Assembly (NCBI GenBank): GCA_002261155.1
Contig: NKXN01000004.1
Coordinates: 62,001 to 126,000 of the forward strand
Direction of reading: 5' to 3'
DNA: 64,000 nucleotides
From: Bacillaceae bacterium SAS-127
GTDB lineage: Bacteria; Bacillota; Bacilli; Bacillales; Domibacillaceae
Shown here: in pieces, positions 9,229-18,676 of the stretch
How positions within the stretch are numbered: position 1 is the first letter of the stretch
Layout: each line of letters opens with the position of its first letter
The notes under the pieces: generated by a model
The model's input: only the letters and a program-made list of their open reading frames with translations
Database searches by the model: none
What the model was told of the DNA's origin: nothing
Made by a program: the position numbers and the translations under genes

Positions 9229-9444
9229 AGGATAACGATTTAAATGGCGAGAAAGGGGGAAATTTCAGTTATTTCTAAACATTTCACTACCGTTACAATT
9301 ATTAAATTTTTTTGGTAATACAACCCATAAACTATTGATTTAATCATATTGCGCCATGTAATGTTAATAATCGCTTCTTAGAAGGGGATTTGCTTTTAAA
9401 ACAGATGTGTTAGAATGAAGGCAAATAAGAAGGGAGGTAGGAGT

Positions 9445-10890
9445 GTGAAGAGAAGGGCTTTTTTAGTATTTTTGTCGTTTCTTTTAGTCATTCCTATGTT
9501 AGGGGTAAAAAGTACTGCATTTGCTAGTGCTTTCTCAGATGTGCCGAGCTCACATCGTGCAGTGAAAGAGATTACTTATTTAGTTGATGGGGGTATTGCC
9601 AACGGGGTATCTAGTTCTCAATTTAGCCCTGGCAAAACTGTTACCCGAGCAGAGGCCGTTGCATTAATTGGACGTGCACTTCAACTAGATGGGACACAGA
9701 GATCAACGAGCTTTACTGATGTTGGTTCAGGAATGTTTGCTTCTGGCTATGTTCAATCAGCTGCAGACAAAGGAATTGTTTCTGGATATGGAGATGGCAG
9801 TTTTAAACCGAGCAAAGTAGTCACACGCGGTGAAATGGCGATTATGATTAGCAAGGCGTTCGGTTATTCATTTAACAACACAAGCAGTGGTGCTGCTCAA
9901 GCTCTTTTATCTCGAGGAATTGCTCAAGGGCTAGTAGATGGGTCTTTTGGCTTTAATCAATCGATTATTCGAGCTGATTTTTCCGTCTTTTTAGCAAGAG
10001 CGATCAACCCTGACTATCGTGTGAAAACAAATACGGTTAAATTCGATCAAAAACTTACAGTGAACACAGATAATCTGAATGTAAGAAAGGGACCGAATAC
10101 AGCTTACGGAAAAGTCGGTTCATTGAACAAAGGACTAGCTGTACAAGGCGGTTATTCAGTAGGAGCATGGTATTACATAAAAGCAGGCTCTATTCAAGGG
10201 TTTGTACATGGTAATTACTTAGATGGTAAAGGCGACTCAGGAGGGGCAACGAACCCAGATCCGAAACCGGAACCACCGACAGGCAATTATGATCCGCGAA
10301 TTAAAGACCAAGTAATCGTTCTTGACCCTGGTCACGGTGGAAGTGACCCTGGTGCAATTGGTTATGGCGTTAAAGAAAAAGACGTCGTACTAGCAACAGG
10401 TTTAAAAACAAACGAGATTTTCAAAAAATCACCTTTCCAAGTAAAGATGACGCGTTCAACTGATAAATATGTGTCTCTTAGTGGGCGCGTAAGTTATGCG
10501 CAAGCGGTCAAAGGAAATACATTTATTAGTATTCATGCGAATGCCTTTAATGGATCAGCAAATGGAACGGAAACATACTATTATGCTTCTAGAAAAAATC
10601 CGAACACAGCAGATAGTAAATTGCTAGCAACGAAGATTCAAAACCGTCTGATCGCTGCGTGGAACTTACAGGATCGCGGCGTCAAATCAAAGAGTTTACA
10701 TGTTCTTCGTGAAAATACGATGCCAGCTACTTTATTAGAGTTAGGCTTTATTGACAACAAGAGCGATAATGCGAAGCTGAAATCAGATTACTGGCAAAAT
10801 GCAGCAGCGAAGGCGATTTATTATGGTACTTTAGACTACTATAAAGCAAAAGGATATAAAGTAGATTCGTTATATTCTGTCGCAAAATAG
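9445..10890 (+). CDS. SLH-anchored N-acetylmuramoyl-L-alanine amidase (copy 2)
   Basis: A 481-aa paralogue of the preceding gene with the same order: signal peptide, three SLH domains, SH3-like domain with LNVRKGPN, Pro-rich linker and Amidase_3 with DPGHGG, GVKEKD, SIHAN and LLELGF, so all zinc and catalytic residues are present. It remodels peptidoglycan at the cell surface. GTG 9445 behind AGGGAGG is preferred to ATG 9415, which lies upstream of that ribosome site. It has its own terminators on both sides. The tandem arrangement and high identity indicate a recent duplication. Confidence 0.93.
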   Translation: MKRRAFLVFLSFLLVIPMLGVKSTAFASAFSDVPSSHRAVKEITYLVDGGIANGVSSSQFSPGKTVTRAEAVALIGRALQLDGTQRSTSFTDVGSGMFASGYVQSAADKGIVSGYGDGSFKPSKVVTRGEMAIMISKAFGYSFNNTSSGAAQALLSRGIAQGLVDGSFGFNQSIIRADFSVFLARAINPDYRVKTNTVKFDQKLTVNTDNLNVRKGPNTAYGKVGSLNKGLAVQGGYSVGAWYYIKAGSIQGFVHGNYLDGKGDSGGATNPDPKPEPPTGNYDPRIKDQVIVLDPGHGGSDPGAIGYGVKEKDVVLATGLKTNEIFKKSPFQVKMTRSTDKYVSLSGRVSYAQAVKGNTFISIHANAFNGSANGTETYYYASRKNPNTADSKLLATKIQNRLIAAWNLQDRGVKSKSLHVLRENTMPATLLELGFIDNKSDNAKLKSDYWQNAAAKAIYYGTLDYYKAKGYKVDSLYSVAK

Positions 10891-10934
10891 TAAACAAAAT
10901 AAAATAGAATAATAATCGCATTCACGTTAAAATG

Positions 10935-10971
10935 AAAGGGAGGCTTTAATAGTCTTCCTTTTATTTTTTTA
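10935..10971 (+). terminator. Terminator after amidase copy 2
   Basis: AAAGGGAGGCT pairs, with two G-T wobbles, with AGTCTTCCTTT and is followed by a T run. Confidence 0.8.
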
Positions 10972-10991
10972 CAAAAAGAGAGGTGGATGTT

Positions 10992-12923
10992 GTGAAAAAC
11001 ATAAAATATTATCTGCTATTTTTCATTGCGTTATTCTTCTTTTCTATTACCCCGTCAATTTCCAATGCAAACACGATTGAAGGGAAAAGAGCGATCGTGT
11101 TTTTTCATAATGAAGTCAATCGGGCATTATTAGAAGAAAATACAGAAGAGATTAATTTTATTTTTGATGAGTTACCTGCCGCAGCAGTGGATGTGACGGA
11201 AGAACAGAAAAGATTGCTTTCGAGCCATCCAGATATTCAAATGATTCAATACGATCAACCAGTAGAAAAAAGCGGCCAGACCATCCCTTACGGCTATAAA
11301 TTGGTCGGAGCTGATAAACGTGTTCCATCAACTTTAAGCGGCAAGGGGGTCAAAGTTGCTATTATCGACTCAGGTGTTGATACGAAGCATCCAGACTTGA
11401 GTATTGCAGGTGGGGCTTGCATGATGAGAATCATTGATATACGAGGCTGTAATAATTCCTACAATGACGATGCTGGACATGGAACTCATGTTGCAGGTAT
11501 TATTGGCGCAAAAAATAACAGCATTGGAGTCGTGGGAATTGCACCACAGGCCCAGCTTTACTCTGTTAAAGTATTGGATAAGAACGGAGATGGGACGATT
11601 TCAACTGTCATGGCAGGCGTTGAATGGGCAATCAAACAAAACTTGGATGTGTTGAATATTAGTATTACATCACCTAACCATGATGAAGCATTAGAACGAA
11701 TGGTGAAACAAGCCTATGATAAAGGGATGCTTATTGTCGCGGCGGCTGGAAATGAAGGACCACCGTGGGCGGGAGATCAATCCTCTGTTCAATACCCGGC
11801 TAAGTTCAATGAAGTGATCGCTGTCTCATCAATCGACAACAAGAAACAAATTGGAGAACTGTCTTCCATCGGTAGCGAAGTAGAATTGGCGGCACCAGGT
11901 GAAAATATTTACAGCACTGTTCCAACTTCACTATCTACGAGTGGCTATGACATGATGTCAGGCACTTCGATGGCCGCTCCGTATGTGACGGGTCTTATTG
12001 CATTGTATAAAGAGAAATATCCGGAAATGACGAATCGTCAAATTCGAATGCTACTACAAAAAAACGTCATTGATCTTGGTGCTAGAGGCCGTGACATCTA
12101 TTATGGCTACGGATTGGCTCAAATAGACAAACAATCAGTGAATGGAGAGATCACTGTTCCATACACAACGAATGGTCAAGGAAAGATCACGTTTGATACT
12201 AGTCAACTGATTAATAAATATAATAGCTTTAATATGTATCGCGCCGGCAAACTCATCGCTAGCAATGTAACGGCGACTGAAGTGGTCGATTATGCATCAA
12301 AAGGAACGATTGAGTATCATTTTTATCCTTCTGATGATCAATCAGGAGAATTAGATTTTGTTAATTTAGAAGTGAATAATCCCGGACCCGCTTTTAAGGA
12401 CTTATCGTCTTCTCTTTGGTACAATCGTTACATAACGTATTTGTATCACCAAAAGATTTTGCAAGGGTATCCAGACGAGACTATTCGACCAACGAAGCTG
12501 CTTACGCGTGGCGAGGCATCGATCTTAATTAGTAAGGCGTTAGGTCTTGATACGTCGAAGTCACCGACTACATTTGAAGATGCAAAATCCGGTGTTAGTG
12601 CTCCATACATTGAAGCGTTAGCTACTCAAAATATTGTCAGCGGCTACCCTGATGGCACATTCCGACCAAATGAGCAAGTAACACGTGCGCAAATGGCGAT
12701 TCTTATCGCTAAAGCTTATGAAGTGGCTCCAGAAACAAGTAACGTTTTTAAAGATGTTCGTTCAGGTGTAACAGGAAGTGGCTACATTAATGCGTTAGCT
12801 GCTCAAAACATTGTCAGTGGCTATCTTGATGGCACATTCCGACCGTATGGTACCATTGATCGTGCTAGTTTCTCTGTTTTTCTAGCAAGAACTGAAAATA
12901 AAGATTTAAGAGTGACAAAATAG
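10992..12923 (+). CDS. SLH-anchored subtilisin-like serine protease
   Basis: A 643-aa secreted S8 protease. A signal peptide is followed by a short I9-like propeptide (about residues 30-95) and a subtilase domain (about 105-380) with the triad Asp in IIDSGVD, His in HGTHVAG and Ser in SGTSMAAP. A beta-rich spacer leads to three C-terminal SLH domains (about 470-640). It probably processes or degrades proteins at the cell wall. GTG 10992, 5 nt after AGAGGTGG, gives a clean signal peptide; an in-frame GTG at 10983 lies inside the ribosome site. SLH domains are C-terminal here, unlike the amidases. Confidence 0.92.
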   Translation: MKNIKYYLLFFIALFFFSITPSISNANTIEGKRAIVFFHNEVNRALLEENTEEINFIFDELPAAAVDVTEEQKRLLSSHPDIQMIQYDQPVEKSGQTIPYGYKLVGADKRVPSTLSGKGVKVAIIDSGVDTKHPDLSIAGGACMMRIIDIRGCNNSYNDDAGHGTHVAGIIGAKNNSIGVVGIAPQAQLYSVKVLDKNGDGTISTVMAGVEWAIKQNLDVLNISITSPNHDEALERMVKQAYDKGMLIVAAAGNEGPPWAGDQSSVQYPAKFNEVIAVSSIDNKKQIGELSSIGSEVELAAPGENIYSTVPTSLSTSGYDMMSGTSMAAPYVTGLIALYKEKYPEMTNRQIRMLLQKNVIDLGARGRDIYYGYGLAQIDKQSVNGEITVPYTTNGQGKITFDTSQLINKYNSFNMYRAGKLIASNVTATEVVDYASKGTIEYHFYPSDDQSGELDFVNLEVNNPGPAFKDLSSSLWYNRYITYLYHQKILQGYPDETIRPTKLLTRGEASILISKALGLDTSKSPTTFEDAKSGVSAPYIEALATQNIVSGYPDGTFRPNEQVTRAQMAILIAKAYEVAPETSNVFKDVRSGVTGSGYINALAAQNIVSGYLDGTFRPYGTIDRASFSVFLARTENKDLRVTK

Positions 12924-12928
12924 CCGAA

Positions 12929-12957
12929 AGCTGTCCACGATGTGGGCAGCTTTTTTG
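12929..12957 (+). terminator. Terminator after the subtilase gene
   Basis: AGCTG-CCAC pairs with GTGG-CAGCT around a 3-nt loop and is followed by a T run. Confidence 0.88.
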
Positions 12958-13226
12958 CAGATGAGGTCTAAGCCCTTTCTATTCCATAAAATAGCTACAA
13001 TATTTCATTGTTACTTTTCTTTGTAATATAAATAGATAATAAATATTAAAATGGTTTAATTATGAAAAAAATTTCGAATGTGTTGTTGGAAAAGCTTGAT
13101 TTAACAGGCTTTTTTTTATTTACATGACGAAATAGTAATGTAATACAACCGTAAATGAAAGCTAGGTATATTTTTGCTAAAATAGAATCAACATCAAACG
13201 AGAGAGATATTTTAGGAGGTTAGTAA

Positions 13227-14216
13227 GTGAATAGGTACAGGAAGTTTTTGGGTTTTTCTATTGCCTTTGCGCTTCTATTGACACTTTTCCTACCAACATC
13301 ACGTACGCAAGCAGCATCAATTGGGGAGTCAATGGTAAGTTACGGTAAGAATTTTATGGGAGTACGTTATGTATTTGGAGGAACCACTCCAAAGGGGTTT
13401 GACTGTTCAGGATTTACGCAATATGTTTACAAAAAACATGGAGTGTCAATTCCACGAACAACAGGAGAGCAATATCGGGTAGGAACTTCTGTTGCGAAGA
13501 GTCAGTTAAAGCCAGGAGATTTAGTGTTCTTTAAAAATACATATAAGACTGGCATTTCACATGTTGGTATTTACGCAGGAAATAATCAAGTTTTAAATGC
13601 AACGACTAGTAAAGGGATTGCTCTTGTTTCTCTAAGTAACTCTTACTGGGGACCGAAATATGCAGGAGCTAAACGTGTAGTGGATGGCAAATTCAAAGAT
13701 TTATCAGAAAGTCATTTAGCTTATGAAGCGATTGACGATTTAACTGATAAAAACATCATCCAAGGCTTTGACGATTATACGTTTAGACCGAATGATCCTA
13801 TTACACGTGGACAAGCAGCGGCTCTTATTAATCGAGTGTTGAAGCATCAACCAACAAACATTTCTTATTTCAATGATGTATCATCATCTAATCGTTTTGC
13901 AAAAGACGTTGCAGCGATGCGCGAGTCTGGTATTATTAATGGTTATCCAGATGGAACTTATCGACCGGATGCCTATATTACTCGCACAGAAATGGCTGTT
14001 ATTGCAAAACGAGCATTTGATTTAAAATTAGGCGATGTAACGGCAGCAAGCAATGGCTACAAGGACGTATCTTCTAGTTACTGGGCTCACGAAGCAGTTG
14101 TTGCAATGAAAGCAATTGATCAAACGGGCGTATTCAATACAGAAAAATACTACGGAACTCATCGAGCAACTCGTGCTGTATTCTCTGCCGCTCTTTATAA
14201 TGCTATGAACTTTTAA
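13227..14216 (+). CDS. SLH-anchored NlpC/P60 peptidoglycan endopeptidase
   Basis: A 329-aa secreted cysteine peptidase. The signal peptide ends near the residues TQAAS. An NlpC/P60 domain (about 33-150) has the catalytic Cys in FDCSGFTQYVY and the His in SHVGIYAGN. Three SLH domains follow (about 160-325). The family hydrolyses the D-gamma-Glu-diaminopimelate bond of stem peptides. GTG 13227 lies behind AGGAGG. The roughly 270-nt upstream region carries a TAGAAT -10-like box near 13183 shared with other SLH genes. It probably acts with the flanking amidases and glucosaminidases in wall turnover. Confidence 0.92.
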   Translation: MNRYRKFLGFSIAFALLLTLFLPTSRTQAASIGESMVSYGKNFMGVRYVFGGTTPKGFDCSGFTQYVYKKHGVSIPRTTGEQYRVGTSVAKSQLKPGDLVFFKNTYKTGISHVGIYAGNNQVLNATTSKGIALVSLSNSYWGPKYAGAKRVVDGKFKDLSESHLAYEAIDDLTDKNIIQGFDDYTFRPNDPITRGQAAALINRVLKHQPTNISYFNDVSSSNRFAKDVAAMRESGIINGYPDGTYRPDAYITRTEMAVIAKRAFDLKLGDVTAASNGYKDVSSSYWAHEAVVAMKAIDQTGVFNTEKYYGTHRATRAVFSAALYNAMNF

Positions 14217-14222
14217 GTGAAG

Positions 14223-14250
14223 TCTTGGAATCTTTCCAAGGCTTTTTTTA
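14223..14250 (+). terminator. Terminator after the NlpC/P60 gene
   Basis: CTTGGAA pairs with TTCCAAG and is followed by GC and a T run. Confidence 0.88.
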
Positions 14251-14278
14251 GAAATTACATAAAAAATCCTAAAAACTC

Positions 14279-14307
14279 TTAATTTCTCATTTTGTATCAG
14301 ATAGAAT
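14279..14307 (+). promoter_or_regulatory. Candidate promoter, glucosaminidase copy 1
   Basis: TTAATT and TAGAAT hexamers are separated by 17 nt. The same pair with the same spacing occurs upstream of the paralogue at 16535-16563, which supports it. Confidence 0.55.
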
Positions 14308-14351
14308 AAAAGAGTGTTAAAAAACGGGTATTGAAAGGAGTACCATCTTCT

Positions 14352-16343
14352 ATGCAAAAAAAGTTTTTTGCTGTAATTATGTCTCTAATTTTGTTATTCC
14401 CGCTTTTATCTCCTTTAAACGCAAAAGCGGATGATATTACCGGAATAACACTGGAAAAAGAAATGCGAGCGATGATAGAAGCAGGAGTTATGCAAGGTTA
14501 TGGCAACGGAGTCTATAAACCAAATCAACAAATAACAAGAGCGGAATTTGCTACTTTTATCTCTAGGGCACTGAAACTGCCAGAAGGGCCATCGGTTTTT
14601 CCGGATGTTCCAACAAGCTCTAGCCTTTCTTATGGAGTGAATGCAGCCGCAGCCGCAAAGATTGTCAATGGGTATACAGATGGAAGATTTAATCCGCAAT
14701 CCCTCATTACAAGAAAAGACATGGCATTAATGATCAACAATGCATTAAATTATTTAAATGTAGATACGACATTTAGTCAATCAAGCTTCTCTGACCTTGA
14801 AGGATTAAGTTCTGCTCATAAGAATGCAATTAGTAAAAGCGTGGCTCTTAATATTATATCGGGCTTTCCAGATAACACGTTCCGTCCAAATGAACAAGCA
14901 ACACGTGCACATGCAGCCGCATTTATTTACCGCATGCTACATGTGGATGGGGGAGGAACACCGCCGCCCGAGCCAAAACCAGATCCAGATCCAGAACCGG
15001 AGCCAGTCAAACCTTATCAAGTGGCTAATATCGATTCGACTGGAACGTTAACGTACGCTTCGACTTCCTATGATTCTTTTGAAGAAGCAAAGCGAGCGAT
15101 GACAAGTCAAGGGAATGAACTGGTCACATTTAACCAAAAAGTCATCTACATGAAAGAGAACAGCGGTTTAGTATATGCCAAGCCAAAATCTGCGGCAACG
15201 GTTAACTTATACACTGATTCGTTGTTCAAAACAGCGAAAACGTATGTATCTAGTTCCGCTACATATGGTACCACCGAGTTAAAATATGTGACGTCCACTG
15301 AACAATACGTTCAAGTGAACATTGGTGGGGAAGACTATTATATGAAGCCAAGCGACACTGTACTTGTTCCATTTGAAGGGGCAAAAGGTCGCAGCTACTA
15401 CAAAAATGTCAATGGCGCGCTGTATCACTATCTCTATAATTATGATACAAATAAATACGCTTCCTATAATGCAGGAGTCGCTCCTTCATTTATGAGCAGT
15501 AACCAGAAATATTACAGCTTTGATAATGCGAACTTTTACAATGAACAAGGAAATAAAGTAGGCACTGCTTATCAATATTTTCAATTTCTATCTGCAAGAA
15601 CAACATCGAACTACACAGCAGCTGAACTAGATAGCTATATTGTGAAAGTTCTAGCTGAAAAAGAAGCAACAGGTTCAGCGAGTTATAAAGATGCGACGAA
15701 GAAAAGTAAGCTGATCGGTCTCGGTGCGACATTGAAAAAAGTAGAGGCAGAAAAACGAATCAATGCGCTCATGATTTTAGCGATGGCCAATCATGAAAGC
15801 AACTACGGCATGAGTCAACATGCGCAAACAAATAATAACTTATTCGGAATTGCTGTCTACGATAGTACACCAGGCCAAGGTGCAGCTTTTGCATCACCAG
15901 CTGAAAGTGTATATGCGTTAGCCGATTTATACTTGAATGCCAACACTGACTGGAGGGGTGGCTACTTAATCCCGAACACATGGCGCTCATACGGTAGCGC
16001 ACCAGGAACAAAAGCGAACGGTATCAATGTCAAGTATGCTTCTGATGCATGGTGGGGCTCTAAAGTAGGCGGTCATATGCATCGCATCGATCAAGCGCTT
16101 GGACGCAAAGACTTTAACAAATACCAAATTGGTCAAACTAATACTGAAGAACTTAATGTTCGAGCGACACCGAACGGTACAATTCAATATCAATACAAAC
16201 TAAAAGGCATGCCAGTGGCGTATATCGGCAATGCTACTACAAGTGCAGGAACAACTTGGCAAAAAATCGTTTCAGACGACTTGAAATACCAAGAAGGTTA
16301 CACTAGTTCTCGTTACTTAACGACATTACCAATTGCAAAATAA
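14352..16343 (+). CDS. SLH-anchored N-acetylglucosaminidase (copy 1)
   Basis: A 663-aa autolysin. A signal peptide is followed by three SLH domains (about 30-200), a Pro/Glu/Asp linker, two small beta-rich repeats beginning YQVANID, then a GH73-like glucosaminidase domain (about 440-590) with the putative catalytic Glu in AMANHESNYGMS and the NNLFGI motif. A short SH3-like tail contains LNVRATPNG. It would cleave glycan strands of peptidoglycan. ATG 14352 lies behind AAAGGAG; the earlier ATG 14331 would precede that ribosome site. The next gene is a paralogue with a near-identical C-terminal half. Confidence 0.9.
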   Translation: MQKKFFAVIMSLILLFPLLSPLNAKADDITGITLEKEMRAMIEAGVMQGYGNGVYKPNQQITRAEFATFISRALKLPEGPSVFPDVPTSSSLSYGVNAAAAAKIVNGYTDGRFNPQSLITRKDMALMINNALNYLNVDTTFSQSSFSDLEGLSSAHKNAISKSVALNIISGFPDNTFRPNEQATRAHAAAFIYRMLHVDGGGTPPPEPKPDPDPEPEPVKPYQVANIDSTGTLTYASTSYDSFEEAKRAMTSQGNELVTFNQKVIYMKENSGLVYAKPKSAATVNLYTDSLFKTAKTYVSSSATYGTTELKYVTSTEQYVQVNIGGEDYYMKPSDTVLVPFEGAKGRSYYKNVNGALYHYLYNYDTNKYASYNAGVAPSFMSSNQKYYSFDNANFYNEQGNKVGTAYQYFQFLSARTTSNYTAAELDSYIVKVLAEKEATGSASYKDATKKSKLIGLGATLKKVEAEKRINALMILAMANHESNYGMSQHAQTNNNLFGIAVYDSTPGQGAAFASPAESVYALADLYLNANTDWRGGYLIPNTWRSYGSAPGTKANGINVKYASDAWWGSKVGGHMHRIDQALGRKDFNKYQIGQTNTEELNVRATPNGTIQYQYKLKGMPVAYIGNATTSAGTTWQKIVSDDLKYQEGYTSSRYLTTLPIAK

Positions 16344-16349
16344 GTCAAA

Positions 16350-16384
16350 AAACCTTTAAAGCAGTCGCTTTAAAGGTTTTTTTC
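16350..16384 (+). terminator. Terminator after glucosaminidase copy 1
   Basis: AACCTTTAAAGC pairs with GCTTTAAAGGTT and is followed by a T run. The same hairpin design follows the paralogue. Confidence 0.9.
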
Positions 16385-16399
16385 TATTATGCCATGTTA

Positions 16400-16468
16400 T
16401 TGGGCGTAGCGAAGGTTAAATCGGGCGTGAATCGTGTCGAATCGGGCGAGGATGATGTCGAATTAGGC
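16400..16468. repeat. Intergenic 21-bp tandem repeat, locus 1
   Basis: Three consecutive 21-nt units (16400-16420, 16421-16441, 16442-16462) of the type TYGGGCG-N9-TGTCGAA, then a partial TTAGGC unit. The same unit recurs at 18585 and 21432. Confidence 0.8.
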
Positions 16469-16534
16469 ACGGGGCGGAAATAATTAGTCACGAGCTTTTC
16501 CATCATCTATTTTCCCTAAAATTCTATTAAACCC

Positions 16535-16563
16535 TTAATTTACTATTTGTGATACGATAGAAT
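16535..16563 (+). promoter_or_regulatory. Candidate promoter, glucosaminidase copy 2
   Basis: TTAATT-N17-TAGAAT, identical in layout to the promoter of copy 1. Confidence 0.55.
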
Positions 16564-16602
16564 AGAAAAGTATGCAAAAAATAGAAAGGAGCATCATTTT
16601 TT

Positions 16603-18546
16603 ATGTTAAGGAAATTTTTCGCCGTGATGATATCGGCAGTATTGTTGATTCCATTCCTATCTCCTTTAAATGCAAAGGCAGATGATATTTCAGGAATCAC
16701 GTTAGAAAAAGAACTTCGGGCGATGGTTGAAGCAGGGATTATGCACGGTTATGGCAATGGCGTGTATAAGCCGGGGGAAAAAGTAACCCGAGGAGAGTTT
16801 GTGACTTTTATCGCTAGAGCATTGAAGCTTCCAGCGGGAAAGCCCACTTTTTCTGATGTGCCATCCAGCTCTTCACTGGCTTATGGAATCAACGCAGCGG
16901 CTGCAGCGAATATTGTGAGTGGGGATTCAAATGGAAAATTCAATCCGGGAGCGTTCGTGACAAGAAAAGATGCCGCTGTCATGATTAGCAACTCTTTAGA
17001 TTATTTAAAAGTAGAGGTTACATATACAGAATCTTCTTTTTCCGACATTAATCATTTAAGCGCGGATGAGAAAAAAGCGATTCATAAAAATGTAGCAATG
17101 AACATCATCTCAGGCTATGACAAACGTACGTTTCGTCCAGATGAACGAACAAGTCGTGCTCACGCAGCGGCGTTTATTTATCGTTTGTTAACGGCAACAG
17201 GACAAGACATCAAACCAGAACCAGTCAAGCCTTATCAAGTAGCTAATATTGATAAGAACGGAACGTTGACTTACACGTCTACCTCTTATAACTCGTTTGA
17301 AAAAGCAAAACAGGCGATGACAAGCCAAAAGAAAGAAATCGTCACGCTCAACAAAAAGATCATTTATATGAAAGCGCACAGTGGATTAGTGTACGCCAAG
17401 TCAAAATCAGCAGCGACGGTCAATTTATATACGGACCCAAAATTTAAAACGGTTAAAGCGTCTGTACCTAGCTCTGCTAAATATGGAACGACCGAGTTAA
17501 AGTACGTGACATCGACAAATCAATTCGTCCAAGTATATATCGGTGGAGAAAAATTCTATATGAAGCTAAGCGATGCTTTGCTTGTTCCGTTTGAAAGTGC
17601 GAAAGGTCGCAACTACTACGAAAATGTGAATGGCGAGCTTTATCACTACCTTTATAGCTACGATAAGAATACGTATATCAAGTATAATGCAGGTGTCGCT
17701 CCTTCATTTATGAGCAAAAATCAGAAGTACTATAGCTTCGATGGTGCGATTTTTTACAACGGAGCAGGAAAAAAGGTAGGTACGGCCTATCAATATTTCC
17801 AATTTCTATCTGCTAGAACGAAAACAAATTACACAGCAGCTCAACTAGACAGCTATATTAAGAAAGTTCTAGCCGAAAAAGAAGCAACAGGTTTGTCCAA
17901 ATATAAAGGTGCGACGAAGAAAAGTAAGCTGATCGGCCTCGGCGCGACATTGAAAAAAGTAGAGGCGGAAAAGCGAGTTAATGCGCTGATGATTTTAGCG
18001 ATGGCCAACCATGAAAGTGATTACGGCATGAGTAAACACGCACAAACTATCAACAACTTATTTGGCATCGCCGTGTATGATAGCGCACCGGGGCAAGGGG
18101 CGAAATTTAAATCACCAGCAGAAAGTGTATATGCATTGGCTGATCAATATATGAATGCGAATATCGATTGGCGGGGTGGCTACTTAATGCCGAATACGTG
18201 GCGTGCTTACGGTAGTGCACCGGGAACAAAAGCGAACGGCATCAACGTGAAATACGCTTCTGATGCATGGTGGGGTGCTAAAGTCGGTGGACATATGTAC
18301 CGCATCGACAAAGCGCTCGGACGTAAAGACTTCGCTAAATATCAACTAGGTGTCACTAATGCTGCAGATTTGAATGTTCGCGTGACACCAAACGGCTCGA
18401 TTCGATATAAATACAAGTCAAAAGGTATGCCAGTTGCGTACCTTGGTCAACCAAGCACTTGGCAAAAAATTATCTCAGACGACTTGAGATACAGTGAAGG
18501 TTACATCAATTCTCATTACTTAACGACATTACCAATTGCAAAGTAA
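16603..18546 (+). CDS. SLH-anchored N-acetylglucosaminidase (copy 2)
   Basis: A 647-aa paralogue of the preceding gene: signal peptide, three SLH domains, a shorter linker (EPVKPYQVANID), the same beta-rich repeats, a GH73-like domain with AMANHESDYGMS and NNLFGI, and an SH3-like tail (LNVRVTPNG). ATG 16603 follows AAAGGAG. The Pro/Glu/Asp linker of copy 1 is almost absent here. Gene order, promoter, terminator and the following repeat are duplicated as one unit of about 2.2 kb. Confidence 0.9.
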   Translation: MLRKFFAVMISAVLLIPFLSPLNAKADDISGITLEKELRAMVEAGIMHGYGNGVYKPGEKVTRGEFVTFIARALKLPAGKPTFSDVPSSSSLAYGINAAAAANIVSGDSNGKFNPGAFVTRKDAAVMISNSLDYLKVEVTYTESSFSDINHLSADEKKAIHKNVAMNIISGYDKRTFRPDERTSRAHAAAFIYRLLTATGQDIKPEPVKPYQVANIDKNGTLTYTSTSYNSFEKAKQAMTSQKKEIVTLNKKIIYMKAHSGLVYAKSKSAATVNLYTDPKFKTVKASVPSSAKYGTTELKYVTSTNQFVQVYIGGEKFYMKLSDALLVPFESAKGRNYYENVNGELYHYLYSYDKNTYIKYNAGVAPSFMSKNQKYYSFDGAIFYNGAGKKVGTAYQYFQFLSARTKTNYTAAQLDSYIKKVLAEKEATGLSKYKGATKKSKLIGLGATLKKVEAEKRVNALMILAMANHESDYGMSKHAQTINNLFGIAVYDSAPGQGAKFKSPAESVYALADQYMNANIDWRGGYLMPNTWRAYGSAPGTKANGINVKYASDAWWGAKVGGHMYRIDKALGRKDFAKYQLGVTNAADLNVRVTPNGSIRYKYKSKGMPVAYLGQPSTWQKIISDDLRYSEGYINSHYLTTLPIAK

Positions 18547-18551
18547 GTCAA

Positions 18552-18587
18552 AAAGCCTTTAAAGCGGTCGCTTTAAAGGCTTTTTTG
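18552..18587 (+). terminator. Terminator after glucosaminidase copy 2
   Basis: AAGCCTTTAAAGC pairs with GCTTTAAAGGCTT and is followed by a T run. Confidence 0.9.
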
Positions 18588-18653
18588 GGCGTAATCAGAG
18601 CTAAATTGGGCATGGATCGTGTCGAATTGGGCGAGAATTATGTCGAATTAGTC
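18585..18653. repeat. Intergenic 21-bp tandem repeat, locus 2
   Basis: Three 21-nt units (18585-18605, 18606-18626, 18627-18647) matching TTGGGCG-N9-TGTCGAA, then a partial unit. Confidence 0.8.
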
Positions 18654-18676
18654 ATGCGACATAGCACCGCCCACTA

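Noticed and set aside
12958-13226. A 21-codon ORF beginning ATGAAAAAAATTTCG near 13062
   Set aside because: No ribosome site, ends in a T-rich tract, no similarity to known leader peptides.
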